Assembly: GCA_030043215.1 (NCBI GenBank)
Contig: JASHYG010000021.1
Coordinates: 1-7,692 of the forward strand
Direction: 5' to 3'
Source: Gammaproteobacteria bacterium
Lineage (GTDB): Bacteria; Pseudomonadota; Gammaproteobacteria; Steroidobacterales; Steroidobacteraceae
Length of the DNA: 7,692 nt
Under the pieces are notes generated by a model that saw only the letters and a program-made list of their open reading frames with translations, did no database searches and was not told where the DNA came from. The translations under genes and the position numbers were made by a program. Of the stretch, positions 1-5,849 are shown one piece after another; positions within the stretch are counted from its first letter, which is position 1; each line of letters opens with the position of its first letter.

Positions 1-99
1 TTGAAGCGCCGTCTCCCCTGTCGAGCTAAGATGAACGGGGGTGGAATTTCCGTAATGAACCGCGTGGCGGGTAGCAGCCGTGACCGCCGGGCGGTAACA

Positions 100-111
100 T
101 TGACCAGTCAA
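100..111. promoter_or_regulatory. Short palindrome, possible operator
   Basis: The sequence TTGAC-CA-GTCAA has perfect 5-base inverted arms around a 2-base spacer. It lies about 80 bases upstream of the first start codon, in non-coding DNA. That position and symmetry would suit a dimeric repressor site upstream of a catabolic operon. No regulator gene is in the window, and a 5-base arm can occur by chance, so this is only a candidate. Confidence 0.25.
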
Positions 112-177
112 CAACGGGGCAGGGCCATGCGTCTGCCGCGCGGGGATCGGCTACTGCCCGCAGAGCGGCAGGCTATT

Positions 178-183
178 GAGGAG
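178..183 (+). promoter_or_regulatory. Ribosome binding site fixing the first start
   Basis: GAGGAG lies 7 bases before the ATG at 191. It favours that ATG over the in-frame TTG at 176, which would overlap the Shine-Dalgarno sequence itself. Confidence 0.6.
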
Positions 184-190
184 CGAGACA

Positions 191-661
191 ATGATTACTG
201 ATGCGGAGCTGCAACAGCGGGAGGATTCTCGCAAGCGCCGCTTGTCGGCGCAGGGGCGTCGCTCGCTCGCGGGGTGGCCTGCGAAGGTCATCGGCTGCGC
301 GGTGCTCGTGCTCTTCTCGACGCCTGCCTTCGTGCACCACTCCGGGGCCATGTTCGACCTGACGAAGAGGGTGACGGTGACGGGCACCATCATCGACTTT
401 CACTGGACGAACCCCCATACGAGCTTCAAGGTCGACGTGGCGAACAAGGACGGTACCACCTCGGTGTGGGCGGTCGAGATGAACAGTCCCAACAATCTCG
501 TCCGCGTGGGCTGGAAGCGCACGACGATCAAGCCGGGAGACAAGGTCACGGTGACGGTAAGGCCGTTGCGGGACGGGACACCCGGTGGCCAGTACGTCTC
601 CATCGTCCTGCCGAACGGTAAAGTCCTCGGCGGCGAGCAGAGCCGTACGGACGCAAGGTGA
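191..661 (+). CDS. DUF6152 family exported protein, copy 1
   Basis: This 156-residue protein of unknown function belongs to the DUF6152 family. The domain spans about residues 49-150 and shows the family pattern as I know it: His-His-Ser at 49-51, then a 'G(T/V)..' strand, Asn-Pro-His, a 'SPNNLVRVGW' segment, 'PGDKVTV' and a closing 'LPNGK'. A hydrophobic stretch at about 33-48 looks like a signal peptide or an N-terminal anchor, so a periplasmic location is expected. The N-terminal region is unusually long and basic (RKRR at 14-17, RR at 23-24), and the residue before His49 is Val, a poor signal peptidase I site, so cleavage is uncertain. A Tat signal is possible but the motif is weak. The ATG at 191 is chosen because of the GAGGAG box. 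A homologous copy lies at 2472-2903, with about 37 identities over 97 aligned residues counted by eye. It is the first gene of the row, 37 bases before the next. Confidence 0.8.
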   Translation: MITDAELQQREDSRKRRLSAQGRRSLAGWPAKVIGCAVLVLFSTPAFVHHSGAMFDLTKRVTVTGTIIDFHWTNPHTSFKVDVANKDGTTSVWAVEMNSPNNLVRVGWKRTTIKPGDKVTVTVRPLRDGTPGGQYVSIVLPNGKVLGGEQSRTDAR

Positions 662-698
662 GACTTTCCGGTCCGAGCGGCGCACTCAAGGGGGCAGC

Positions 699-1583
699 AT
701 GAACAGGTCGGCATCCGGGGGATTCCTCGCGTGGGCGCTCGCGGCGGCTGTGGCGCTCGCGGCGGTGGCGGCCCACGCGCAGCAGCCGCGCAACCGGGGG
801 CTCGCCCCGGACCAGGAAGAGCAGCTTGCGCAGAAGCACGACGGTTACTACGGGGCGCTCGCTCCGCAGAACCTCGCGAAGCCGCGCCCGAAGCCTCCGT
901 TCAATCTGACGGGAAACTGGTTCATCAATCTACGTCACTCCTTCGCGGACTTCATGTTCGGTCCGCCGTATCCGCAGTTCTACCAGGCGGGACAGGACGC
1001 GATGAAGGAGGCCGCCGCGGCGGCGAAGGCGGGCAAGTCCTACCGCGACGCGAGCGGTCAGTGTTGGCCGATCGGCATGCCCATGATCCTGACCCGGGTG
1101 TGGCCGATCGCCATCATCCAGCTGCCGACCGCGGTCTATGTGATCGACAGCTTCTTCGACAGCGTGCGCGTCATCTATACCGATGGGCGCCAGCACACAT
1201 CCTTCGACACCGTGATCGACACCTACAACGGCGAGTCGATCGGACACTGGACGAAGGACGCGCTCATCGTCGATACGCAGTACTTCGCGACGGACCATCA
1301 CTACATCGACATGGGGATCCCGATCTCGGAGAAGCTCCATATCGTCGAGCGCATCACGCTGCGCGATGGTGGCCACACGCTCCAGGATGAGTTCACGATG
1401 ACCGATCCGGACATGTGGAAGGGCGAGTGGAAGAGCACCAAGCGCTGGATCCGCGAAGACTACAGTGACATCCCCGAGAACGAGTGCCTGCCGAACCTCA
1501 ATGAGAATCTGCCGAGCACCTCGGAGGGGCACGCCGCCGCGGAGAAGGGGAGCCACGTGAAGGCAACCCCGGCCCCGAAGTAG
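699..1583 (+). CDS. Exported two-cysteine 'SGxW' protein, copy 1
   Basis: This is a 294-residue secreted protein of unknown function. A clear Sec signal peptide covers residues 1-27, with a long Ala/Val/Leu core ending AHA before QQ. The mature part has a 'LTGNW' motif (Trp74), a basic, Ala-rich helical stretch at about 103-116, 'CWPIGMP' starting at Cys122, 'YTDGR', 'ESIGHW', 'ALIVDT', 'HIVER' and a final 'ENECLP' with Cys263. Cys122 and Cys263 are its only cysteines and could form a disulfide in the periplasm. This motif order matches a family of hypothetical secreted proteins common in soil and aquatic Proteobacteria and Acidobacteria, for which I know no biochemical role. The ATG at 699 is chosen because AAGGGGG precedes it by four bases and the signal peptide begins there; the frame is open further upstream to 585, inside the previous gene. 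It is a distant paralog of the gene at 1649-2416. Confidence 0.8.
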   Translation: MNRSASGGFLAWALAAAVALAAVAAHAQQPRNRGLAPDQEEQLAQKHDGYYGALAPQNLAKPRPKPPFNLTGNWFINLRHSFADFMFGPPYPQFYQAGQDAMKEAAAAAKAGKSYRDASGQCWPIGMPMILTRVWPIAIIQLPTAVYVIDSFFDSVRVIYTDGRQHTSFDTVIDTYNGESIGHWTKDALIVDTQYFATDHHYIDMGIPISEKLHIVERITLRDGGHTLQDEFTMTDPDMWKGEWKSTKRWIREDYSDIPENECLPNLNENLPSTSEGHAAAEKGSHVKATPAPK

Positions 1584-1616
1584 CCGCGGCCCCATCACAT
1601 CAGTAGCCGTGGCCCC
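1579..1616 (+). repeat. Direct repeat duplicating a stop-codon region
   Basis: AGTAGCCGCGGCCCC (1579-1593) recurs as AGTAGCCGTGGCCCC (1602-1616), one mismatch in 15 and 23 bases apart. The first copy contains the TAG stop of the preceding gene. The second lies in the gap before the next gene. It is probably a local duplication. Confidence 0.6.
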
Positions 1617-1648
1617 GACACCGATGTGGGGGACCGGAGGAGGAGCGC

Positions 1649-2416
1649 ATGCGAGGACCTATCGGGAACGGGCTTGAGCTCTTGGCGGCTGCGGTGGCGG
1701 TCTGCTGCCTGAGCCTGCCGCTCGCGCAGGCGGCGCCCGCGCAGCACCCGAGCTTCTCGGGCGTGTGGGGGCAGTACGTGGACCCGGGAGCGCTCCGCCG
1801 GTTCGTGCGGGGGCGCAGACCCGCCCTGCCGTTCACGCCCCTCGCCCAGCAGAAAGTGGACGCCTACCAGGCGCTCGTGAGCCCCACTTCCGACAATCCC
1901 GGAGCCCACTGCCTGGGCTCGGGGATGCCCGCCAACATGATGTTCTCCGGCGGCTATCCGATGGAGATCGTCCAGACTCCCGACTTGATCGTGGTCCTCT
2001 ACGAGGCCTGGAGTGAGATCCGCCAGCTCTACCTCGGCGACAAGGTCATTCCCGAGAGCGATCGAGTGCCGGACCGCCAGGGCTACTCCGTGGCGCGCTG
2101 GGAGGGCGACACGCTCGTCGTCACCACCACGTCCCTCAAGGAGCAAGTGGACCAGACGTATCCGCATAGCGCCGACGCCCGCATCGTCGAGCGGTATCAT
2201 CTGGCGAAGCCGGTCGGAGGCGCGAAGGTGCTCGTGGACGACTGGACCCTGACAGACCCGACCTTCTACACCCGGCCGGTGACGGCCGAGAAGAAGTGGA
2301 CGCTCGATCCGAAGGGTATCCTGCTCCCCTACGAGTGCGACGAGGAGGCTTGGCTCGATCACCTGCAGGCGCTCGAGAAGGGGCACGCGGCTTCGGCCAC
2401 CGCCGCGGACCAGTGA
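1649..2416 (+). CDS. Exported two-cysteine 'SGxW' protein, copy 2
   Basis: This is a 255-residue exported protein of unknown function and a diverged paralog of the gene just upstream. The signal peptide is residues 1-28, cleaved after AQA. The mature protein has 'SFSGVW' (Trp40), 'CLGSGMP' (Cys88), 'YPMEIVQTP', 'YSVARWEGDTLVV', 'PHSADARIVER', 'WTLTDPTFYTRP' and 'YECDEE' (Cys230). It has only two cysteines after the signal peptide. Trp to first Cys is 48 residues in both paralogs, and Cys to Cys is 142 here against 141 there, so the fold is evidently shared although overall identity is low. This copy is closer to the family consensus I remember ('..W.GDTLVV', 'PHS....VER') than the upstream one. 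A very strong ribosome binding site, GGAGGAGGAG at 1636-1645, precedes the ATG. Location is probably periplasmic. Confidence 0.8.
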   Translation: MRGPIGNGLELLAAAVAVCCLSLPLAQAAPAQHPSFSGVWGQYVDPGALRRFVRGRRPALPFTPLAQQKVDAYQALVSPTSDNPGAHCLGSGMPANMMFSGGYPMEIVQTPDLIVVLYEAWSEIRQLYLGDKVIPESDRVPDRQGYSVARWEGDTLVVTTTSLKEQVDQTYPHSADARIVERYHLAKPVGGAKVLVDDWTLTDPTFYTRPVTAEKKWTLDPKGILLPYECDEEAWLDHLQALEKGHAASATAADQ

Positions 2417-2471
2417 TCGGTTTCGAAGCAGCCGGTACGGATGCACCGCAACGGACGATGGAGTTCAGACC

Positions 2472-2903
2472 ATGAGCAAAGCAATACGCACGGCGCTGTT
2501 GACGGTGGCCCTCGCCGCAGGGGGTCTTTCGAGCGCCTTCGCACACCATTCGGCTGCGATGTACGACTTCACCAAGAACGTCTGGGTGTCCGGCGTCGTC
2601 CAGAGCATTCGCGTCATCAACCCTCACATGAGCCTCACGCTCGTCGTGCCAGGCAGCGAGGGCAAGACGCATGCCGTGGACTTCGAGGGCCACAGCGTCA
2701 ACAACTTCTACCGCGCCGGCTGGCGGCCCAACATGGTCCGGGTCGGCGACAAGATCCGGGTGAGGTACAACCCCCGCAAGGACGGGCGCGACGGGGGCTT
2801 CGTCAACGGATTCGTGGCGGCCAACGGCCGCGAGGTCGCCTTCGGGCTCGCGAGCGCGCCGCCCGCGAAAGCCCCGGCCGGCGCCGGATCGGCCAGTCGA
2901 TAG
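2472..2903 (+). CDS. DUF6152 family exported protein, copy 2
   Basis: This is a 143-residue DUF6152 protein of unknown function. It has a textbook signal peptide (residues 1-24, ending SAFA), so the predicted mature protein begins directly with His25-His26-Ser. The domain follows: 'AMYDFTK', 'VSGVV', Asn-Pro-His, 'HSVNNFYRAGW', 'VGDKIRV', 'DGRDGGF' and 'ANGRE'. The tail after about residue 128 is Ala/Pro-rich and probably disordered. A GGAG box at 2460-2463 supports the ATG. It is homologous to the gene at 191-661 and closes the mirror-like A-B-B'-A' block. The next gene starts 4 bases after this stop, so translation is probably coupled to the acyl-CoA dehydrogenase even though this protein is exported and that one is cytoplasmic. 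Confidence 0.85.
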   Translation: MSKAIRTALLTVALAAGGLSSAFAHHSAAMYDFTKNVWVSGVVQSIRVINPHMSLTLVVPGSEGKTHAVDFEGHSVNNFYRAGWRPNMVRVGDKIRVRYNPRKDGRDGGFVNGFVAANGREVAFGLASAPPAKAPAGAGSASR

Positions 2904-2907
2904 AATC

Positions 2908-4062
2908 GTGCGCGAGCTCGACGCCGCCGAGGAGGCCCAGCTCCTCGCGGCCGTGGATCGGTGGCTCGAGCGGGACGTGCGCCCGATCGTCCGCGAGTAC
3001 GACCATGCGGATCGCTATCCGGCCGGCCTCGTCGAGCAGATGAAGGAGCTCGGACTCTTCGGCGCAACCATCGGCGAGGAGTATGGCGGGCTCGGGCTTC
3101 CCGCGGCGACCTACGCCGAGATCGTCATTCGCATCTCCGCCGTCTGGATGTCGATCACCGGCATCTTCAACTCGCACTTGATGCTCGCGCTCGCCATCGA
3201 GCGGTTCGGGACGCCGGAGCAAAAGGCGCACTGGCTGCCGAGGCTCGCGACCGGCGAGATCCGCGGCGGCATCGCGCTCACGGAGCCGAACGGCGGCACC
3301 GACCTGCAGGGCATCCGCACGACCGCGCGGCGCGAGGGGGACAGCTACGTCATCGACGGCACCAAGACGTGGATCACGAACGCCGTCGAGGGCTCGTGCT
3401 TCGCCTTGCTCGTGAAGACCGATCCCGCCGCCGAGCCCCGCCACAAGGGCATGAGCCTGTTCATCGCTCCGAAGCGGGAGGGCATGCGCGCCGGCCAGCG
3501 CCTCCAGAAGCTCGGCTACAAGTCGATCGATTCGGCCGAGCTCAGCTTCTCCGGCTACCGCATCCCTGCGGACCACCTCATCGGGGCGGTCGAGGGGCAG
3601 GGCTTCTATCAGGCGACCGGCGGCCTCGAGCTGGGCCGCATCAACGTCGCGGCTCGAGGGGTCGGTATCGCCGAGGGAGCCCTGCGGCTCGCGACGCAGT
3701 ACTCGCAGTCCCGCAGGACGTTCGGTAAGCCGATCTGCGAGCACCAGGCCATCCAGTTGAAGCTCGCCGAGATGGTGACGCGGGCGCGCGCGGCCCGGCT
3801 CCTGACGCTCGATGCCGCGAGGGCCTTCGACCGCGGAGGCCGCTGCGACATGGAGGCGGGCATGGCGAAGTATTTCGCCTCCGAGGCGGCGCTCGAGAAC
3901 AGCATCGAGGCCATGCGGATCCATGGCGCCTACGGATACTCGAAGGAGTATGACGTCGAGCGGCTCTATCGCGACGCCCCCTTGACGTGCATCGGCGAGG
4001 GGACGAACGAGATGCAGCGCATCGTCATCTCGCGGCAATGGATCAAGCGAAACCCTCCGTGA
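2908..4062 (+). CDS. Acyl-CoA dehydrogenase
   Basis: This 384-residue cytoplasmic flavoenzyme oxidises an acyl-CoA to the trans-2-enoyl-CoA with FAD, passing electrons to ETF. The whole family architecture is present: an N-terminal helical domain (about 5-115), a middle beta domain opening with the flavin/substrate motif ALTEPNGGTD (123-132) and WITN (155-158), and a C-terminal helical domain with 'RRTFGKP' (269-275), the FAD pyrophosphate region. The catalytic base is intact as Glu364 in 'IGEGTNEMQR', the medium/short-chain position. Length is normal. The start is GTG at 2908, four bases after the previous stop. It has no clear ribosome binding site, so coupling is likely, and the first helix starts right there. 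The 3' end overlaps the CoA-transferase. Chain length and branching of the substrate cannot be read from the sequence. The 'EGTNEMQR' ending and gene context fit glutaryl-, methylsuccinyl- or other short branched acyl-CoA types as well as general ones. Confidence 0.93.
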   Translation: MRELDAAEEAQLLAAVDRWLERDVRPIVREYDHADRYPAGLVEQMKELGLFGATIGEEYGGLGLPAATYAEIVIRISAVWMSITGIFNSHLMLALAIERFGTPEQKAHWLPRLATGEIRGGIALTEPNGGTDLQGIRTTARREGDSYVIDGTKTWITNAVEGSCFALLVKTDPAAEPRHKGMSLFIAPKREGMRAGQRLQKLGYKSIDSAELSFSGYRIPADHLIGAVEGQGFYQATGGLELGRINVAARGVGIAEGALRLATQYSQSRRTFGKPICEHQAIQLKLAEMVTRARAARLLTLDAARAFDRGGRCDMEAGMAKYFASEAALENSIEAMRIHGAYGYSKEYDVERLYRDAPLTCIGEGTNEMQRIVISRQWIKRNPP

Positions 4063-5282
4063 CGGCGCCCGAAGTATCGGCGGCGCCCGAGGCGCCCCAG
4101 GCGCCCCAGGTGCCCGCGACGCCCGAGCCCCTGCGGCCCCTGCGAGGCATCCGTGTGCTCGCGCTCGAGCAGTTTGCCGCCGCGCCCTACGGCTCGATGT
4201 TCCTCGCGGATCTCGGCGCGGAGGTCATCAAGGTGGAGAACGCGCTCACGGGCGGCGACGCCGCGCGTTACGGGGGCCCCTATGCGCTCGGTGCCGCCGA
4301 CAGCGAGTACTTCCAGGGCTGGAATCTCAACAAGCGGAGCGTCACCCTCGATCTCACCTCGACGGAGGGTCGCCGTGCGCTCGAGCGGCTGGTCACCGGT
4401 GCGCACGCCGTCATCAACAACCTGCGGGGCGATGTCCCGGCGAAGCTCGGTCTCGACTATGCGAGCCTCTCGGCGTTCAATCCGGCGATCGTCTGCTTGC
4501 ACATCTCGGCTTACGGACGCGACAACGAGCGGGCAGCGCGGCCGGGTTACGACTACCTCATGCAGGCGGAGGCGGGGCTCATGAGCCTCACCGGCGAGCC
4601 TGACGGTCCGCCCGCGCGGTTCGGCACCTCGACTATCGACTTCATGAGCGGCATGACGGGCATCGTGGGCCTGCTCGCCTGTCTGCTCCAGGCGAGGCAG
4701 ACCGGACGGGGCTGCGATGTCGACGTCTCCCTGTTCGACGTGGCGCTGCACCAGCTCAATTACGTCGCGACGTGGTACCTCAACGAGGGGCACGTCTCCG
4801 GCCGGACGGCGCGCAGCGCTCACTTCGCCATCGGTCCGGTGCAGACCTATGCCACCTCGGATGGGTGGGTGTACGTCATGTGCATGAAGGAGAAGTTCTG
4901 GAGCGCGCTCGCTGAGGGGCTCAGCCGGCCGGACTTGCAGCGCGATCCTCGATTCGCCACCGCGCAGCTGCGGCACCGCAATTCCGAGGCGCTCACCGCC
5001 TGCCTCGACGCGGAGTTCTCCCGGCACTCGACGGAGCACTGGCTGCGCGAGCTCGGGGAGCGGCTGCCGATCGCGCCGGTCCACGATCTCCCACAGGCTC
5101 TCGACAATCCGTTCGTCGCCCGCTCGGGGATGATCGCGACGGTTGCGCATCCCGACCGGCCGAGCCTCAGGGTTCTCGCCAACCCCATCCGATTGAATGG
5201 CGAGCGCCTTGCGCAGGCCGTATGCTCTCCGATCGGCGCGGACAACGAGAGCTTGCTCGGCGCGCCGCCCTCTAAGCCCTAG
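4038..5282 (+). CDS. Family III (CaiB/BaiF) CoA-transferase
   Basis: This is a cytoplasmic CoA-transferase that moves CoA between carboxylic acids through an aspartyl-CoA thioester; some relatives are racemases. The family starts at 'LRGIRVLALEQFAAAPYGS' (residues about 35-53), followed by 'LADLGAEVIKVE', 'NKRSVTLDL' and 'GYDYLMQAEAG'. The catalytic Asp is Asp201 in 'STIDFMSGM', aligned with Asp169 of formyl-CoA transferase. 'TGRGCDVDVSLFD' follows. Length is 414 residues from the ATG at 4038, normal for the family. The start is uncertain. The ATG at 4038 overlaps the dehydrogenase by 25 bases and has no ribosome binding site. GTG at 4059 would give a 4-base GTGA overlap, and GTG at 4110 would remove an Ala/Pro-rich leader of about 24 residues that relatives lack. 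The acid and CoA donor are unknown. Neighbouring dehydrogenase and hydratase genes suggest it activates the acid they process. Confidence 0.9.
   Translation: MDQAKPSVTAPEVSAAPEAPQAPQVPATPEPLRPLRGIRVLALEQFAAAPYGSMFLADLGAEVIKVENALTGGDAARYGGPYALGAADSEYFQGWNLNKRSVTLDLTSTEGRRALERLVTGAHAVINNLRGDVPAKLGLDYASLSAFNPAIVCLHISAYGRDNERAARPGYDYLMQAEAGLMSLTGEPDGPPARFGTSTIDFMSGMTGIVGLLACLLQARQTGRGCDVDVSLFDVALHQLNYVATWYLNEGHVSGRTARSAHFAIGPVQTYATSDGWVYVMCMKEKFWSALAEGLSRPDLQRDPRFATAQLRHRNSEALTACLDAEFSRHSTEHWLRELGERLPIAPVHDLPQALDNPFVARSGMIATVAHPDRPSLRVLANPIRLNGERLAQAVCSPIGADNESLLGAPPSKP
4092..4109 (+). repeat. Two tandem 9-base repeats (Ala-Pro-Gln)
   Basis: GCGCCCCAG occurs twice in tandem and encodes Ala-Pro-Gln twice. 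It lies in the low-complexity leader of the CoA-transferase, just after the dehydrogenase stop. Slippage expansion is likely. It matters mainly for deciding the transferase start. Confidence 0.6.
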
Positions 5283-5299
5283 ATCGAGCCTAGATCGAG
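5278..5299 (+). repeat. Perfect 11-base tandem repeat at a stop codon
   Basis: CCTAGATCGAG is present twice with no spacer. The first copy contains the TAG stop of the CoA-transferase (5280-5282). The second fills most of the 24-base gap before the MaoC gene. It looks like a recent tandem duplication and affects no coding sequence. Confidence 0.75.
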
Positions 5300-5306
5300 T
5301 CGCCGA

Positions 5307-5849
5307 ATGGCCGCCGCCTCAACTCCGATCGGACCATCGCGCCGGCGCGAGAGCCGCGGCCGCTACTACGAGGATTTCAACGTCGGGGACGTCTACGAGC
5401 ATCGTCCCGGCCGCACCATCTCGGAGGCGGACAACACCTGGTTTACGCTGCTCACGATGAACACCCATCCGCTGCACTTCGATGCCGCGTATGCGGCGAA
5501 GACCGAGTTCGGCCGCCCGGTCGTGAACAGCTGCCTTACCCTCTCGATGGTCGTCGGCATGAGCGTGAGCGACGTGAGCCAGAAGGCCGTCGCGAACCTC
5601 GGCTGGGACCGCATCGAGCTTGCGGCGCCGGTTTTCCCAGGCGACACGATCTACGCCGAGTCCGAGGTACTCGCCAAGCGCGAGTCCGCCTCGAGGCCCA
5701 CACAGGGTATCGTCACGGTGCGCACTCGGGGACTGAAGGCGGACGGCACGGTGTTCATGACGTTCGAGCGCGTCATCCTCGTCCCGAAGCGCGGCAACGC
5801 GGTCGAAGACGAGGTCCGAGTCGGCGACCCGGGAGCCGGCGAGCGATGA
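5307..5849 (+). CDS. MaoC-fold (hotdog) enoyl-CoA hydratase-like protein
   Basis: This 180-residue cytoplasmic protein has the MaoC hotdog fold and is expected to add water to an enoyl-CoA or remove it from a 3-hydroxyacyl-CoA. The domain covers about residues 20-165: 'YYEDFNVGDVYEH', 'RTISEADNTWFTLLT', then the active-site segment MNTHPLHFD (51-59) and 'GRPVVNSCLTLS' (69-80), with 'PVFPGDTIYAESEV' in the second half. In R-specific hydratases the active-site segment reads Gly-Asp-x-Asn-Pro-x-His. Here the Asp position is Asn52 and the Asn position is His54, while the catalytic His (His57) is kept. From memory, similar LTMN..PLH sequences occur in MaoC proteins of the mesaconyl-/itaconyl-CoA hydratase and beta-methylmalyl-CoA dehydratase kind, so the change may mark a subfamily and not a dead enzyme. 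The first 18 residues are basic and probably disordered. The start ATG has only a weak ribosome binding site. The stop overlaps the next start (ATGA). Confidence 0.85.
   Translation: MAAASTPIGPSRRRESRGRYYEDFNVGDVYEHRPGRTISEADNTWFTLLTMNTHPLHFDAAYAAKTEFGRPVVNSCLTLSMVVGMSVSDVSQKAVANLGWDRIELAAPVFPGDTIYAESEVLAKRESASRPTQGIVTVRTRGLKADGTVFMTFERVILVPKRGNAVEDEVRVGDPGAGER

Larger units (their letters stand above)
1..190. other. Leader region without a supported gene
   Basis: No convincing gene is seen here. One + strand frame stays open to 201, but it would start with a TTG at the window edge, has third-position GC clearly below the neighbouring genes, resembles no protein I know, and runs into the next gene's start. 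The stretch probably holds the promoter of the operon. TTGACC at 100-105 resembles a -35 box, but nothing like TATAAT follows at 16-18 bases, so I do not call a promoter. A 12-base palindrome (100-111) and the ribosome binding site of the first gene (178-183) are listed separately. Confidence 0.5.

Noticed and set aside
100..128. Sigma-70 promoter with TTGACC as -35 box
   Set aside because: No hexamer resembling TATAAT occurs 16-18 bases downstream, so only the palindrome is reported.
1..201. Open + strand frame of 66 codons from the window edge
   Set aside because: TTG start at the edge, lower third-position GC than neighbours, no recognisable motif, and it runs 11 bases into the well-supported gene at 191.
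2803..4038. Long - strand open frame of 411 codons
   Set aside because: It lies wholly opposite the acyl-CoA dehydrogenase and the end of the DUF6152 gene, which show full family motifs. Its translation is Arg/Ala/Asp-rich low-information sequence typical of antisense frames in GC-rich DNA.
4731..4742. Asp in 'SLFDVALHQL' as the CoA-transferase nucleophile
   Set aside because: Counting along formyl-CoA transferase from memory places its Asp169 opposite the Asp of 'STIDFMSGM' (Asp201 here), about 33 residues earlier.
3966..5150. Long - strand open frame of 394 codons
   Set aside because: Antisense shadow of the CoA-transferase, with no recognisable domain.
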